DNA of 64,000 nucleotides, from assembly GCA_022385805.1 (NCBI GenBank), contig MU277680.1, positions 458,780 through 522,779 of the forward strand, given 5' to 3'. The position numbers were made by a program, and so were the translations under genes. Within the stretch, counting starts at the first letter, position 1; each line of letters starts with the position of its first letter. This DNA comes from Pilatotrama ljubarskyi (Eukaryota; Basidiomycota; Agaricomycetes; Polyporales; Polyporaceae). The notes under the pieces were generated by a model. It made no database searches. It had not been told where the DNA came from and saw nothing but the letters and a program-made list of their open reading frames with translations. Below, piece after piece: positions 22,953 to 35,079 of the stretch.

Positions 22953-24478
22953 CTACTTCCTCCCGCCTGCCTGGCCCTTGTCCTTTCCTTTGCCCTTCCC
23001 GAACGACTTGCCCTCGAACCCTGGCCTGCCCTTGTCCTTGGGCTTCGTTTTGAGGCCTTTCCGCTTGTCGTTCCTGCGCTCCGCCCGTGCCGCGATGTTG
23101 TCCGAGCGCTTCTTTTGCCGGGCTGCCATCGTCGTCGCGACCTGCTCTTTCCGCTCGTCCCTGCACACGCGATAGACATCGGCATCGCCGCACCCGTTGA
23201 GATGAGAAGCATACGTACCAGGCCTTCTTGCTCTTGAGCTTAGCCTTCTCCTTGCGCTTGACAGCCTTCTTCAAACGCGCCTCATCGTCGTGCACCTTCA
23301 CACCCTCGACACGCGCGTTTGCCTTCTCCCATTTCTCCCGTTCTAGTCGAGCAGCGCGCTCCTCTTCCGGCAGAGAAGCCAGTTTCTCCTTGTGCGCTGT
23401 AAGCTGCGAGAGCGCCTGTGTCGGGTTCGAGGCGGTCGTTGGGAGGTTCTTTTTGTGCTTGGGAGCGGATGATCCGGATGCGAGCGCGGAGAAGGTGACA
23501 GAGGTGAACTTGGAGGTGGGGTCTTGACCTGGTGGAGGACCCAGCTTGTTGTTTTCCGGTACCAGTAGCTGGGTCTGGGGGAGAACATGCGGAAGTGAGC
23601 AAGCGCTGCGTAGAGGAAAAAGCGTGATATCACGCACCTTCGTCTGAGGCCCTTTCTGCTGCTGCTTCTCCTTGCCCTTATCCTTGTTCTTCCCCTTGCG
23701 CTCCTCCTGCTGCCTGATCTTCTCCTTCGTCTCCTTCCGCCTCCGCTCGCGCATCGCCGCGCGCTGCCTTCTCCGCTCCTCCAGCAGCTCGTCCCTGCTC
23801 TCCGGCTCCCCACCGCCATACGGCCTGCCCTTGCCCTTGTTCCGCAGCTGCGCCATCCGCGCGTGCAGCTTCTCGCGCAGCGCCTGGATACCCCCGCTCT
23901 CCGGCATCGGCACGGGTGGCTCGTCCGTGTCCATTGCGTCTCCTGCCCCGCGGTGGTCCTCGCTTGCCGAGTCGTCTGAGTCGCCAGACATAGCTGCGTC
24001 GAGGTGCATCGCGTCGGAGTCAGAGTCATCGGCTTCGTCGGCGGGGGCTTTGCGCTTCTTGCCTTTGCGTGTGGATTTCTGCGCGTCCTCTGAACGCGCT
24101 GCGAGGGCCTCGCTTTGAATATCGAGGATGGTTTTGTTGTTCGCGGGATCAAGCTGCGCGTATCGTGCTCAGCTGAAGAGATAGTGACACGCATAGGGTG
24201 AATCTACCTTCTCCTTCTTAGCCTTCTTGGAGGCCTCCTTGATCGCCTGCTTGGGAGCCTTCTGCTTCTTGCTGTTCTTCATGTACTTCGAAGCAATCTG
24301 TCGCAAGGACACAGGACTTAGACACAACGACTAGTATATGTTGCGCATAGATGTGCACCTGCTCATCTGCGTCGTCCCGGACGAGGTAGTACTTGGCCGG
24401 GATGAGCTTCAAGAGGGACTCGAAGGCTGCATTATGCCTCTCGAGCGATTCTTGCAGGACGGTCGTCGGTGTCGGCAT
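22953..24478 (-). CDS. RRP14: SURF6/Rrp14 family nucleolar protein
   Basis: Nucleolar ribosome-biogenesis factor; yeast Rrp14 is needed for early pre-rRNA processing of both subunits (family knowledge). Five exons read on the complement: 24478-24359, 24297-24208, 24153-23638, 23574-23219, 23160-22953, giving 429 aa. The N-terminus (TVLQESLERHNAAFESLLKL) resembles the SURF6 N-terminal helix. The middle is acidic and then Lys/Arg/Glu-rich with strong helix and coiled-coil character. The C-terminal half has the diagnostic pattern: 'WEKANARVEGVKVHDDEARL', then LKKAVKRKEKAKLKSKKAW, then 'RQKKRSDNIAARAERR'. It ends in a Lys/Gly-rich tail. It starts head-to-head with the PTPA gene 274 bp away. Confidence 0.92.
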
Positions 24479-24752
24479 TTCGTGTACTCAGCACGCCAGT
24501 TATCCCAGAGTATATGCACACGACAGCAAGCAACAGAGACAGCAGGGCAGACGAGAGGGAGAAACGAGTAGCTAGAGGGAGGCAGCAGGCGTGAAGGAAA
24601 ACGAGCCCGGGAAGCGCCCGTAGCCGATCACTTCTCACTTTGGGACGGGCGCTTACATAAACGGCGCGACTGTAGCGGTGGCTTCGATTCAATCGGCCAG
24701 GCGCATCCGGACTGCATCCAATTGCTTTCCAACCTTTTCTGCGACCGCCAAC
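24479..24752. promoter_or_regulatory. Shared divergent promoter, SURF6 / PTPA
   Basis: Only 274 bp separate the two predicted start codons, which point away from each other, so both promoters must lie here or overlap the 5' exons. I could not assign a clear TATA element. The right half is GC-rich up to about 24,680 and pyrimidine-rich after 24,720. Confidence 0.6.
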
Positions 24753-26498
24753 ATGTCCGACTCGACATCTCCTCCTACTAGCTCTACGAGTCTCACCGCG
24801 ACGCCAACAGCAGATGGAAAGAGCGCCACGGAGAAGCCCGAGAGCGGTTTCTTCCCCCCACGGAAGGTGATCCTGACCAAGGAGCACCTGGAGGCGTTCC
24901 AGCATTCGAAGACGCACGAGACGATCGTGTCGTACATCACCGCGCTCAACGAGTGCGTCGTCGGCGTGAAGCTCACGGACGAGTGCGCTGTCTCTCCTGT
25001 GCGTGAGTCTTTTGCCCGGTATCTCTACGTGATGCTCGAGCTTAAGTCCGCGCCCCCTCTCCACTGCCATGCTGCCAATGTGTCCCGTGTCCCATCATGA
25101 ATGTATGGTGGGGCATGTCTTGCGAGTAGGCCGTTCAAGCCGTTCTGGACATCCTTGACCGAGTCGCCGAGACGGCGCGCAACATCCCACCTGTGGACAA
25201 CAAGGCATCGCGCTTCGGCAACCCCGCGTTCAGGACGTTCTACGACAAGGTCTCTGAGGTGCGTACCCAATCCTTCACCTACCTCCATGTCCCCCAAGGC
25301 TAGTTAGGCGTCTCCCCACTTCCCTGCCCAGCCTCGCCGCTCTAGATGCATACGGGTCGCTGAGCATCCCTGCTGTCCTGGCTAGATCGCTCCGGAACTG
25401 CACCGCACAATACCCGGGCTACCGGAAGCTGCAATGCCCGAAGTGAGCGTGTACTTTGACGAGGCGTGGGGCAATCGAACGCGCATCGATTACGGCAGCG
25501 GGATGGAGCTCAACTTCTTATGCTGGATGTGCGCATCCTCCCTTGCAGTCGAGGGTGTATGATTCTGACGGGATGATTGCAGGATATGCTTGGAGAAGCT
25601 GGGCGTGTTCCAGGAGAGTGACCATGTCGCGCTTGTGATCAAGGTCTTCTGGAAGTAAGTCACCTGTCAGCTTCGGCGGAGCTGTAGGGATATTCATATG
25701 CTGCCGCGATTGCTCCAGGTACATTGAGGTTATGCGGGTGCTGCAATCGAGCTACTGGCTGGAGCCTGCGGGGTCGCACGGGGTGTGGGGACTGGACGAC
25801 TACCATTTCCTGCCGTTCTTGTGGGGTGCTGCGCAACTCCGAGGTGCGTCACGACTCATCTCGATAGGACCCCAAGGGCTAATTTCTCGCAATGCAGGAC
25901 ACAAGTATATCCGCCCCAAGTCGATACATGATAGCGATACGGTGGAGGAGTTCTCCAAACACTACATGTACCTCGCCTGTATCAAGTTCATCAATTCGGT
26001 AAGAACAACCTGCATTGTCTTGTCACTTTCAACTGAATGCTTCTCAGGTCAAGACCGCGTCACTGCGCTGGCACTCACCTATGCTCGACGATATCTCCGC
26101 TGTATGTGTTCTTTCCCGATCTCGATAACCGCCTGCTCACCTTCCCCTTCAAGGTCAAATCCTGGGACAAGGTCAACTCGGGCCTCCTGAAGATGTACCT
26201 CGCGGAAGTGCTCGGCAAGCTTCCGGTGATGCAGCACTTCCTCTTCGGCTCGATCCTCTCGTGGGACGGTCCCCTCCCCTCTGTGCCCGCGGGCTCTCCA
26301 AGGCAGGACGACGCGCACTGGGGACACGCGCACGCAATGGGCGACCGCGGGGGTGTCGGGCAGCTCGAGAATGGCTGGGGAGACTGTTGTGGGATTCCCG
26401 TGCCGTCGGTATTTGCGGCGAAGGAGGCGGAGGAGAGGAAGAGGGCGCCCGGGGCGGCGTTGGCTGGGCCGGGGATCAGGCCTGTACCGTTTGACTGA
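24753..26498 (+). CDS. PTPA: PP2A activator (PTPA/Rrd), peptidyl-prolyl isomerase family
   Basis: Phosphotyrosyl phosphatase activator that helps PP2A-type catalytic subunits reach the active form, in cytosol and nucleus (known for PTPA/Rrd1/Rrd2). Eight exons join to 404 aa: 24753-24998, 25130-25258, 25386-25528, 25583-25654, 25719-25843, 25898-25998, 26048-26101, 26154-26498. The first 40 residues are a variable Ser/Thr-rich leader. Conserved blocks include '[14 protein letters not shown]', '[20 protein letters not shown]', '[19 protein letters not shown]', 'YIRPKSI', '[10 protein letters not shown]' and '[11 protein letters not shown]'. The C-terminus has a short extension with '[15 protein letters not shown]' and ends in RPVPFD. 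All elements of the family core are present and nothing looks truncated. Confidence 0.95.
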
Positions 26499-27815
26499 GC
26501 GGGCGTTTGGTGGATTTTATGGAAGGAAGTGGTTGTGAGAAGTTGGGACACGAGTATGTGGTATGTCCGCACCATTTGCTAGCGCTGTTAGTGGCAGCAT
26601 ATGTGAGGAGTGTACGATCGTTGAAGCTGTACCTAGTACTCTTGGAATATGCTTACAAGTTCTTCCATGGACAGATCTGAGTCGTTATCGATTATCCAGT
26701 ACCCTGGCAGAGCTCCATACATACTTGGTTCTGCAGGTCTTGCTGGGGACCACGGCGGGCACGCGTGGTCAAAGTCGTCGATCTGTCCACTGCTTTCTTG
26801 GCAAGAGTGTGACGCTACTTGTGGGCGATGTGACGCTCAGGGGACACGGTACACAATGACGTCACGCGTTTACCACCCTATCGTAGCCTGTATCGTCCGC
26901 TGTCCGCGGCGCGTCCGAGCCTTGCCTCTGGCAGAACATCACGTCTCTGCAGCTGCTGTTTCTTGAGTTTGAATTTGAGGCCCGGAGCGAATCCGGCACG
27001 AGGTGGGTTTAAAATGTGTGCATAGTATTGATACTGTATATAGCAGTATCACATCTCGGGTGTTTATTTTCCTAAGGTTTGGTATGTGACTTGCCCTCTG
27101 CCCTCGAAACCTCAGATGCCTCCTCGCGTCTTGATGACAACATAAAGACAAGCTCGCCTAGGATCCCGCGGCCTCAAGTACTTGCGCCATCTCACATTGA
27201 AACTCCCCCCATCTCGTCCTCTGGAGACTTTAGAACTTCATGCACATGCCTCAAGCCTCGTAGAGTGCGAGCTAATGCTGCCGCATATACTCACATGGTC
27301 GCCAGCAGGGCTCGCGATCGCGAACCCAACCCGGCTGTGTCCTTGAGCAGCGCTCAGGCTCGCGATGTACAGAACGAGCCTCAGGCCTCAGCGCCAATAG
27401 GCCAGAGTAACCATGTATAAGCAAAGGGGGGGTAGCTATGCGCGATAGCCAGGTGTGTTCTCTACGCAGTCATCCAATATCTAGACAAAGCTCTTGTTAC
27501 TTTTAGGTGCCGCCCGTTCGCGAGCTGCGGCGTGCTACCGAACGCGGCTTAGCGCCCGAAAAAGGGCGTGGGAAATGTGATGGGACCTGATCGAGACAAA
27601 GGAGAATCGACAAGCGCCCGCCCGATGGTCTATTGTGCAGGGCGTGGGAAGATGCGCCGAGACAATTACGGGCGCCTAGATGGGCTATTGTGTGTGCAGG
27701 GACGAAAGCGGATTGTGTCTGCAACAATTGACAAAAGCCATGGCAGGCATACGGAGCACGTCCCCCCGCCCTCACCCCCCGCTCTTTCCTTTCGTCTTCA
27801 TCATTCGCATGCGAG
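26499..27815. other. Spacer upstream of the Ste6-like gene
   Basis: About 1.3 kb without a convincing ORF. The first ~150 bp should be the PTPA 3' untranslated region. Points seen: a TGACGTCA palindrome at 26,857-26,864; inverted arms GATACTG/CAGTATC at 27,030-27,050; and ACAAAG cores at 27,485-27,490 and 27,596-27,601, with a related CAAAGGGGG at 27,422-27,430. ACAAAG is the core bound by HMG-box mating regulators in other basidiomycetes, so these may matter for the next gene, but short matches are common by chance. Confidence 0.4.
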
Positions 27816-30800
27816 ATGCGTCGTCCGACGGACCTCGCTGTCGACACCGACACTGGCATGACTCCTACGACTAGCACGACTCCCGACGCATCTTCACTCA
27901 ACCTCCCTCGCACTCCCCGCTCCGCTACCACCCTCCACATTTCTCCGGTCGAGTCGACATCGTCTATCCCGGAATGTCCACCACCCCAGCCGTCGCTCAG
28001 GCTACTGTTTTCTCTCCTTACCCGCCGTGACTTCTTTCTCCTCATCCTCCCGGCCATCTTCACGTCCGTCTTCGCGGGCGGTGTCGCGCCTTTCATGACC
28101 TACGTGATCGGCCGCTCCTTCGACGCCTTTGCGGCCTTTCCCACCACGCCAGATCCCTCTGACGACGCGAAACGCCAGCTCCTCCACGGCGTAGGGCTCG
28201 CAGCCATCGAGCTCGTAGGCTTGGCAGTGGCTGCTCTTGCCATCAGCAGCGTCACCTCAAGTCTCTGGATTTGGACCGGTGAGAGGAACCTCGTTGCGGT
28301 CCGCAAGCGGATATACTCTGCAGTCACCCGCAAGGACATGGTCTGGTTCGACACGAAGATGGGTTCAGAGGAGTCCGTACAGGCCGTCGAGAGTGACGGC
28401 CCTATCGGCGCTGGTGGTCTTATGGCGAACTTTGCTCGGTTAGTAACCACTTCATAATTTGCGGAGATGATATTGACGCGTCGCAGGGAAACCGACGAGG
28501 TCCGCATGGCTTCCTCTCTCGCTGCAGGAATGGTTGTCCAGTACACCACCACCTTCGTCACGTGCCTCATTCTCGCCTTCGTCTGGTCGTGGTCCCTCAC
28601 CTTGGTCATCCTCTCCGCGGTCCCGGTCCTCATGATCATCCAGACGCTCTCTCAAGGCTTTGTGGGTCCGCGCTTGGCAGCTGAACGGGGTCACAGCGCG
28701 TCAGCCGCGACCTTAATTGACCGTGCTGTCGCCGCCATTGCCACCGTCAAGGCGTTCAACGCGGAGGTCCACGAGCAGGAACAGCTCAATGCTACGATTG
28801 AGAAAATCTGTCAAGCGGCAATCAAGTGCCACTCGGTCTGGGGCATCAGCTCTGCTGCCTCCCAGTTCGTCATGATGGCCATGTTCGTGCAGGCCTTCTG
28901 GTTCGGCGCGAAGCTCGTGCGCGATGGCACCATCTCGCCTGGGACGGTTATGTCCGTCTTCTGGGCGTGTCTCATCGCAACCAGCAACCTCCAAATGTGT
29001 ATTCCTCAGCTGATCGTACTCACCAAGGGCAAGTTCGCTATGGTGTCCCTCCTGACGCTCGCGCAGTCCCAGTCGCGAGAGCCCATTCCTTACGGTCAAT
29101 CCATGCTCTCCCCGATCGCAAAGTCCCGCCGTCCGTCCATGTTCCGCAAGATCCGGCCCCCGCACTGCCGCGGTCACTTCGAGCTCTCCGAGGTGACCTT
29201 CGCGTACCCCTCGCGCCCAACGATGCCCGTGCTCCAGGACATCTCCATCTTCCTCCCACCCGGCGAGACGTCCTTCATCGTCGGCGGGTCAGGCTCGGGC
29301 AAGTCGACACTCGCGCAGCTGCTGCTGCGCATGTACACGCCGCGCGCGGGCTCGATCTTCCTCGACGATCAGGAGCTATGCTACCTCGACGAGGAGTACA
29401 CACGCGCGCATGTTGCGGCTGTCTCGCAGAACTGCATCCTCTTCGACATGAGCGTGCACGACAACGTCGCAATGGGCCTCGCGGGCCCGGGCACCCAGCG
29501 CCGCCCGCCGGACGTGACACGTGAGGAGGTCATCGAGGTGTGCCGCGCGGCGCTCATGCACGAGTTCGTGCGCGACTTGCCGGACGGGTACGATACGCAG
29601 CTGGGCACGAACGGCGCGAACCTTTCGGGTGGACAGAAGCAGCGGCTGGCGATTGCTCGCGCGCTGTTGCGCAACCCCACGGTCCTTATCCTTGGTACGC
29701 ATTCTCAAGCTCATGTGGGAGATATGCGCTGACGGTTGTGTTGTAGACGAGGCGACGTCCGCGCTGGACGCGACCTCTCGCATCCTCGTATTCGAGGCGA
29801 TCAAGCGCTGGCGCCGCAACATGACGACGATCGTCATCACGCACGACCTCTCCCAGATCGAATCAGACGACTTCGTGCACGTCCTGAAGGACGGCTGCAT
29901 GGTCGAGCAGGGTTTCCGGCACGAGCTCGAGGCGTTCGAGAGTGAGTTCCGCCGCATGGCACGCACGCAGAGCGCCGAGGGCGGGTTCCAGGAGAAGGAC
30001 GTCGACGAGAACGACTTCGCGACGGACCTCCCTGTGGAGGCGATCCTCGAGAAGCAGGACGAGGAGAAGAAGGAGGAGCTCGAGGCTGTCGGTCTGGGTG
30101 CTCGTGTGCTCAAGCACCGCAGTCTCGCGCCTTCAACTTTCCGTCCGCTCACCTTCGGTCCCTGGATGCTCGATGCGATCGCGGAGCTTACCAAGGACGA
30201 GCCCGCGGCGCCCGCTCTGGCAGCTCACCGCCAGAGCCAACACCGCATCAGCCGCTTCGTCCCGGCGGACGCGTTCCCGCAGGTTGCGCCGAACGACACT
30301 GAGATCAAGGGCATCCGGCGCAAGACGCTGCATATTGACATTCCGTCCGTCGCTGTTCCTCCTCCCCTGGCCACGGCGGCAAGCAACAACAGGCTGAGCT
30401 TGCAGTTCACGCCGTCGAGCCCGACATTGTGCTACTACCCTAGCCCTAAGCAATTCACGATGAGCATGGTAGAGGACGATGACGGCTTCGAAGCGGAGAA
30501 GGCTGCGATGCAACGCAGCGCGACTTTGGCTTCCCAGCGCCGCCCTCACGAGCAGCGCAGGACAAGGCGCGCCGCTACGCTCTCGACCGTCATCGTCGAG
30601 AAGTCCGAACTGGACTCTTCCTCCGAGGATGTCTCTGCAGCCCCACCGCAAGACGCCGAGGTGCCCTTCTTCAAGCTAATGCGCGACATCTTCCCTACCA
30701 TCCCCAACAAATTCCTCCTCTTTCTCGGAATGTGCATCTGTCTCGCGAGCGGGACAATGACGCCCCTCTTCTCCTTCCTCCTCTCCCGGCTCTTCTTCGA

Positions 30801-32515
30801 GGTCTCGAACGGCGCGCGCAACGTCTCGGTCATCAACATCTACGGCGGGATCGTGCTCGCGATCGCCGCCGCGGACGGCGTGCTCATCGGCCTCAAGCTG
30901 CTCGTGATGGAGAACGTCGCGATCGACTGGGTGACGCGCATCCGGCGGACGTGCTTTGCGCGCGTGCTCGCGCAGGACAAGAAGTGGTTCGACAGGAACG
31001 AGAACGGCCCCGCGCGCCTCGTGCAGATCCTCATCAAGGACGGCGACGACGCACGCGCGCTCATTGCGAGCGTCATCTGCCAGTTCCTCGTCGTCGTCGC
31101 GATGCTCGGCGTCGGCCTCATCTGGGCCCTCGTGCGCGGCTGGCAGCTGACGCTCGTGGGCTTTGCGATCGCGCCGGTGTTCGCGGTGACTATGGCGCTG
31201 CAGTCGAACCTGGTAGCGAAGTGCGAGTTGCGGAACAAGCGTGCGCGTGAGGAGGTCGCAAAGCAGTACTACGATGTGAGTCACATCAGCTTGCTCTCTG
31301 CAATGGCTCTACTGACCCGAAGTGCAGGCCATTTCCAACGTTCGTGCGATCCGCGCGATGGGCTTCGAGGACGCGTTCCGCGAGAAGTTCGACCTCGCGG
31401 TCGACTCGGCATTGACCACCGGTGTGCGCGGCGCGTTCGTCGAGGGGTGCACGTATGGCGTCGCCAGTGCGCTCATCTACCTCGCGGAGGCGCTCCTGTT
31501 CTACGTTGGAGCCGTCCTCATCGCCAACGGCACGTACTCGTACCTGCAGATGATCCAGACTCTGCAGCTCGTCGTATTCTCCGTTTCCATCGGCTCGCAG
31601 CTCATGTCTTTCAGTGCGTGGGCTGCCATTCTCGATAACCTTTAGCTCCTCCTGACCGACTTTCCTCTAGCTCACCGCATCGCGAAGTCCCTCCGCGCCA
31701 CGCGCGATTTTCACCGCCTCCTAAAGCTCTCAACTCTTACCGACGAGTCTCGAGGCATTCTCCGTCCTCAGATCGCCGGCAACGTCTCCTTCAACAACGT
31801 CTCCTTCTCCTACCCTGAACGCCCCGATGTCCCCATTCTCAGGGATCTCTCCGTCGAGATCGCCGAGAACGAGTGTGTCGCGATTGTTGGCTCTTCCGGC
31901 TGCGGCAAGTCTACGATGGCAGCGCTGCTTCAGCGGCTCTACGAGCCCTCAACTGGCTGTATCACCGTCGGTCCTCACGCGCTCCGCTCCACCGAGGTGC
32001 ACCACCTCCGCGACCACGTCTCGGTCGTCAGCCAGCAGCCGAACCTCTTTGACGCGTCGATCGCGGAGAACATCGCGTACGGCAATAAGTTGCTCACCAT
32101 GGCCGACATCCAGCGCGCAGCCAAAGCCGCCAACGTCCACGACTTCGTCGAGTCGCTCCCCAAGGGCTATGACACGCTCGTCGGCGAGAACGCGTCCCTC
32201 ATTTCGGGGGGCCAGGCTCAGCGGCTGCAGATTGCGCGCGCGCTCGCGCGACCCGCGCGCATCCTCATCCTGGACGAGTGCACGTCCGCGCTCGACGCGG
32301 CGAACCAGGCGGCGGTGATGGAGACGCTACGGCAGGCGAAGGTTGGGCGGACCACGCTGGTCGTGACGCACAAGCTTCCGATGATGCGCATGTGCGACCG
32401 GATACTGGTCGTGCACGACGGCGTCGTCGCTGAGCAGGGCACGTACGAGGAGCTCATGGAGCGCCGCGGCGTGTTTGCGCAGCTCGCTAGCGGCGGCGAG
32501 TGGATGTGCGACTAA
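27816..32515 (+). CDS. STE6: Ste6-type full-length ABC exporter (ABCB)
   Basis: Full ABC transporter of the MDR/ABCB class whose closest functional model is yeast Ste6, the exporter of farnesylated mating pheromone at the plasma membrane. Five exons (27816-28438, 28487-29694, 29747-31275, 31328-31613, 31671-32515) give 1,496 aa. After an N-terminal tail of about 65 residues comes a six-helix domain, then NBD1 with Walker A GGSGSGKST (about residue 473), 'NLSGGQKQRLAIARALL' and DEATSALD. A linker of about 250 residues follows, then a second membrane domain and NBD2 with Walker A GSSGCGKST (about 1290), signature 'LISGGQAQRLQIARAL' and Walker B 'ILILDECTSALDAAN'. NBD2 departs from consensus at Leu>Ile in LSGGQ and Ala>Cys after DE. 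Assignment to Ste6 rather than another ABCB exporter rests on the long linker and overall layout; the substrate is inferred. Confidence 0.8.
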
Positions 32516-33020
32516 GTTCGTGCGCTCCCGTCTACCTGTTTCTTTTTTATTTCTCTTATTACTGTCCTTTCTTTCCTTCATCGGATACTGTAGCATTGCA
32601 TTGGATACCTCCCCCGTCTCATATTCCCCCAGCATTACCAGCACTCCCGCACGTTTACGAGATAGCGAAGTATAAACTGGCCGCACCATCACTACTAGTA
32701 CTACCACTTCGACCTTCAGAATACTTACTGACGCGTTACGGCTGCAACGATTACCCCCTCACTTGTAACATTATCACCTCATTAGCACTACACACTGTAT
32801 CGCTCCGCATGTGATAGATCATGGACCCAGTGAATGAATTGACGACTGGAACGATACCTCCTGGTGTGTGCGAACGTGTGATGGTTGGAATTTCGACGAG
32901 CGCCGTCATGTGGTGAACACTAGCAGAGCACCAGGAAAGGGTCACGCAAAATTCTCTGGAGCCCGTATGCACTAACGTTTCATGCATGGGACGTCGGATG
33001 TAGTACAGTAATGCACGGAA
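32516..33020. other. Convergent 3' spacer, Ste6-like gene / acid phosphatase
   Basis: About 500 bp between two stop codons facing each other. It is AT-richer and pyrimidine-rich at its left, as expected of 3' ends. No ORF or repeat was recognised. Confidence 0.4.
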
Positions 33021-35079
33021 TTACAAGACGGTCATGATACCCGCCACGATACCCAACACAAAGCACACCACCACGCCCACATCCGACACACCCCTCCCGA
33101 CTGCGGCATTTGACGCCCCACTCCCCCCATTCCCACTTGACCCGCTCCCGCTTCCGCTCGGGGCAGGCGGGCTGATCGTCTTCGTCCCGTTCACATACTC
33201 GATCCCCGGGTCCACGCCCCACGGGTTCGTCTTCCCCTGCGCCGTCAGGTTCACGGGCGCGGGCAGCGCGAGCGTCGTCAGGGAGGTGTTGACGTTCTGG
33301 CCGACGAAGATGGGGCCGCCGCCTGGGCTGATGCCGGAGGTGTTCGGCGCAGTGAAGGGCTGGTAGAGTTGGACGTTGAGCGGGCCGGGGATCGTCCCTG
33401 TAAGGTTGAGCAGCGCTGCGTGCGACAGTCGTCAGTATCCCATCCTGCGTACACTGGCATCCGAGGAGAGAGAGGGAGAGGGGAAGGAGTCGGAAGAGAC
33501 GCACGGATCGCGCTCGAGTTCCCCTCGATGCCGTTGTTCTTCCACCCGGTCGCGTTCGCGACGAACGCGAAGACGTTGTTGAGCGTCTCGTTCGTGTCGC
33601 CGCGGCCGAGCGCGCCGAGGCCCCAGTTCGCCTCGACGGTCGAGAGCGCGGAGTAGTGCGTGTAGAACGTGGAGTCGGTCGTGCCCCAGAGCGAGCGCGG
33701 GACGCCGTTCCCGAGCGCGAGCGTGTAGATGCGGTTGTTAATGGTGTATGCTGCAGCACGCGTAAGGAGGGAGTGGGCAGCAGGCCCACGAAGGGAGAGG
33801 AGGGAAAAGGGAAGGGGAGAGGGGGAGAGGGACGTACTCTCGGTCTCGTCGAAGGTGAGGAGGATGACGGTGCGGTTCGTGTTGAAGTTGGGGTCTTTGA
33901 GGAGCGGGACGAGCCAGTAGTCGAGCCAGTCGCCGACAAAGTCGATCGTCGTGTCGTGCCCCTGTGCATCCCCGTCAGTCCTCCACTTCCACGGTCGACG
34001 GGCGCAACCGAGCGCTTACGTCGTTGACCAAGTTGGGCGTGATGAAGTTCCACTGCGGGATGTCGTTCGCCTTCAGGTCGTTCGCGAAGTCGTTGACTGA
34101 TCATTCCGGCAGGTCCGATGCATCAGCGACTCTCTACGTTTACCGGACCGCCGCGGAGACTCACAGTTCCGGATGCGCAGAGCGCGCTCGCTGACGTTTG
34201 CGACCGAGTCGAAGACGATGAGGCCGTTGTGCTTGCGCACGTAGTATGTGTACTGGCCCTGGCCGGCTGTCCAAAGCAATGGACGCGTTAGCTCTCCGTT
34301 CTCTCGGCCTTGGAGGGTCGATGTTGAATCGTACTTAGGTAGTTCGGTTGCGTGAAGTTGAAGCCCTGCCAGAAAGGTGAATCGTAGCTCTCAGTATCGC
34401 GAGGACAGCACGCATACTGTGAAACCGTCGTAAGGCATGTTCTCCTGGTCTGCGTCCAATGTGAGCTGCCTGTGCTGGATCCGGGGGCCGTCAGGAGGAC
34501 TCACAAGATGCCCACGAGATGTTCTTGGCCTCGAGCAAGTCAACGACCGTCGAGACATTCTGTGGGATGTGGTCTGCAAGTCCGCATGGTCAGAACCTCG
34601 CTCAAGACTGGGAAGCGAACTTGATTCGCACTGACAAAAGTTGTCATCTGCAGCGCCGAAGAAGTCGCCGCCGACGGCGGCGATGTAATTTGGCTCCGAG
34701 GGGTGGGTGACGGCGTAGAACTGGTCGAACAGCACGCCCTGCTTGCTCAGGTTTTGGAACGCGGGCGAGGACGCCGCGGTGTCGTCTGTAACCCCAGTCA
34801 CGGTCAGCGACTATCCTCCGAAGTACAGATGGAGGGGCCGGGAGACAGGCGACACTCACAGTCGGTGTTCTCGATCCAGATCTGGATGAAGCGGTCGAAC
34901 GCCTTGCCCTGGACGAGCGTCGGGTTCGAGATCGTGCCGTTCGTCTGGCCGGTGTAGTTCGCCGAGGACGACTCGGGGGAGGCGGCGGGCGGCGCGAAGG
35001 ACTGCGCGATCGCGGCGTACGCGGACGTCGCGAACGCGAGCGTCGACCCCGCCAGACATGCGGAGCGTAGGATTTGCAT
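33021..35079 (-). CDS. Secreted acid phosphatase (phosphoesterase family), probably GPI-anchored
   Basis: Fungal phosphate-repressible-type acid phosphatase of the phosphoesterase family (Pfam phosphoesterase with phospholipase C-like fold), expected to release phosphate at the cell surface. The start at 35,079 gives a signal peptide (MQILRSACLAGSTLAFATSA). Core blocks across roughly ten exons are 'FDRFIQIWIENTD', 'FYAVTHPSEPNYIAAVGGD', 'ENMPYDGF', 'IPQWNFITPNLVNDG', 'HDTTIDFVGDWLDYWLVPLL' and 'ILLTFDETE'. Many N-x-S/T sites lie in the C-terminal half. The end is a Ser/Gly-rich spacer, small residues (SNAA), then a hydrophobic tail 'VGVVVCFVLGIVAGIMTVL', the pattern of a GPI-attachment signal. 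Exon edges were only approximated. Confidence 0.88.

Noticed and set aside
2064..26869. Identical 14-mer ATGACGTCACGCGT at 2,064-2,077 and 26,856-26,869, containing a TGACGTCA palindrome
   Set aside because: In 64 kb several exact 14-base matches between random positions are expected by chance (about N squared/2 divided by 4^14, roughly 7). The palindrome could bind bZIP factors, but the repetition alone is not evidence.
27030..27050. Inverted repeat GATACTG / CAGTATC with a 7-base loop
   Set aside because: Seven-base arms in an AT-rich spacer are common by chance, and there is no following T-run or neighbouring element.
32980..34104. 374-codon minus-strand frame overlapping the acid phosphatase
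   Set aside because: It is in a different frame from the phosphatase, reads through its introns and is dominated by Arg/Ser/Thr/Pro; the conserved phosphatase blocks lie in the other frame.
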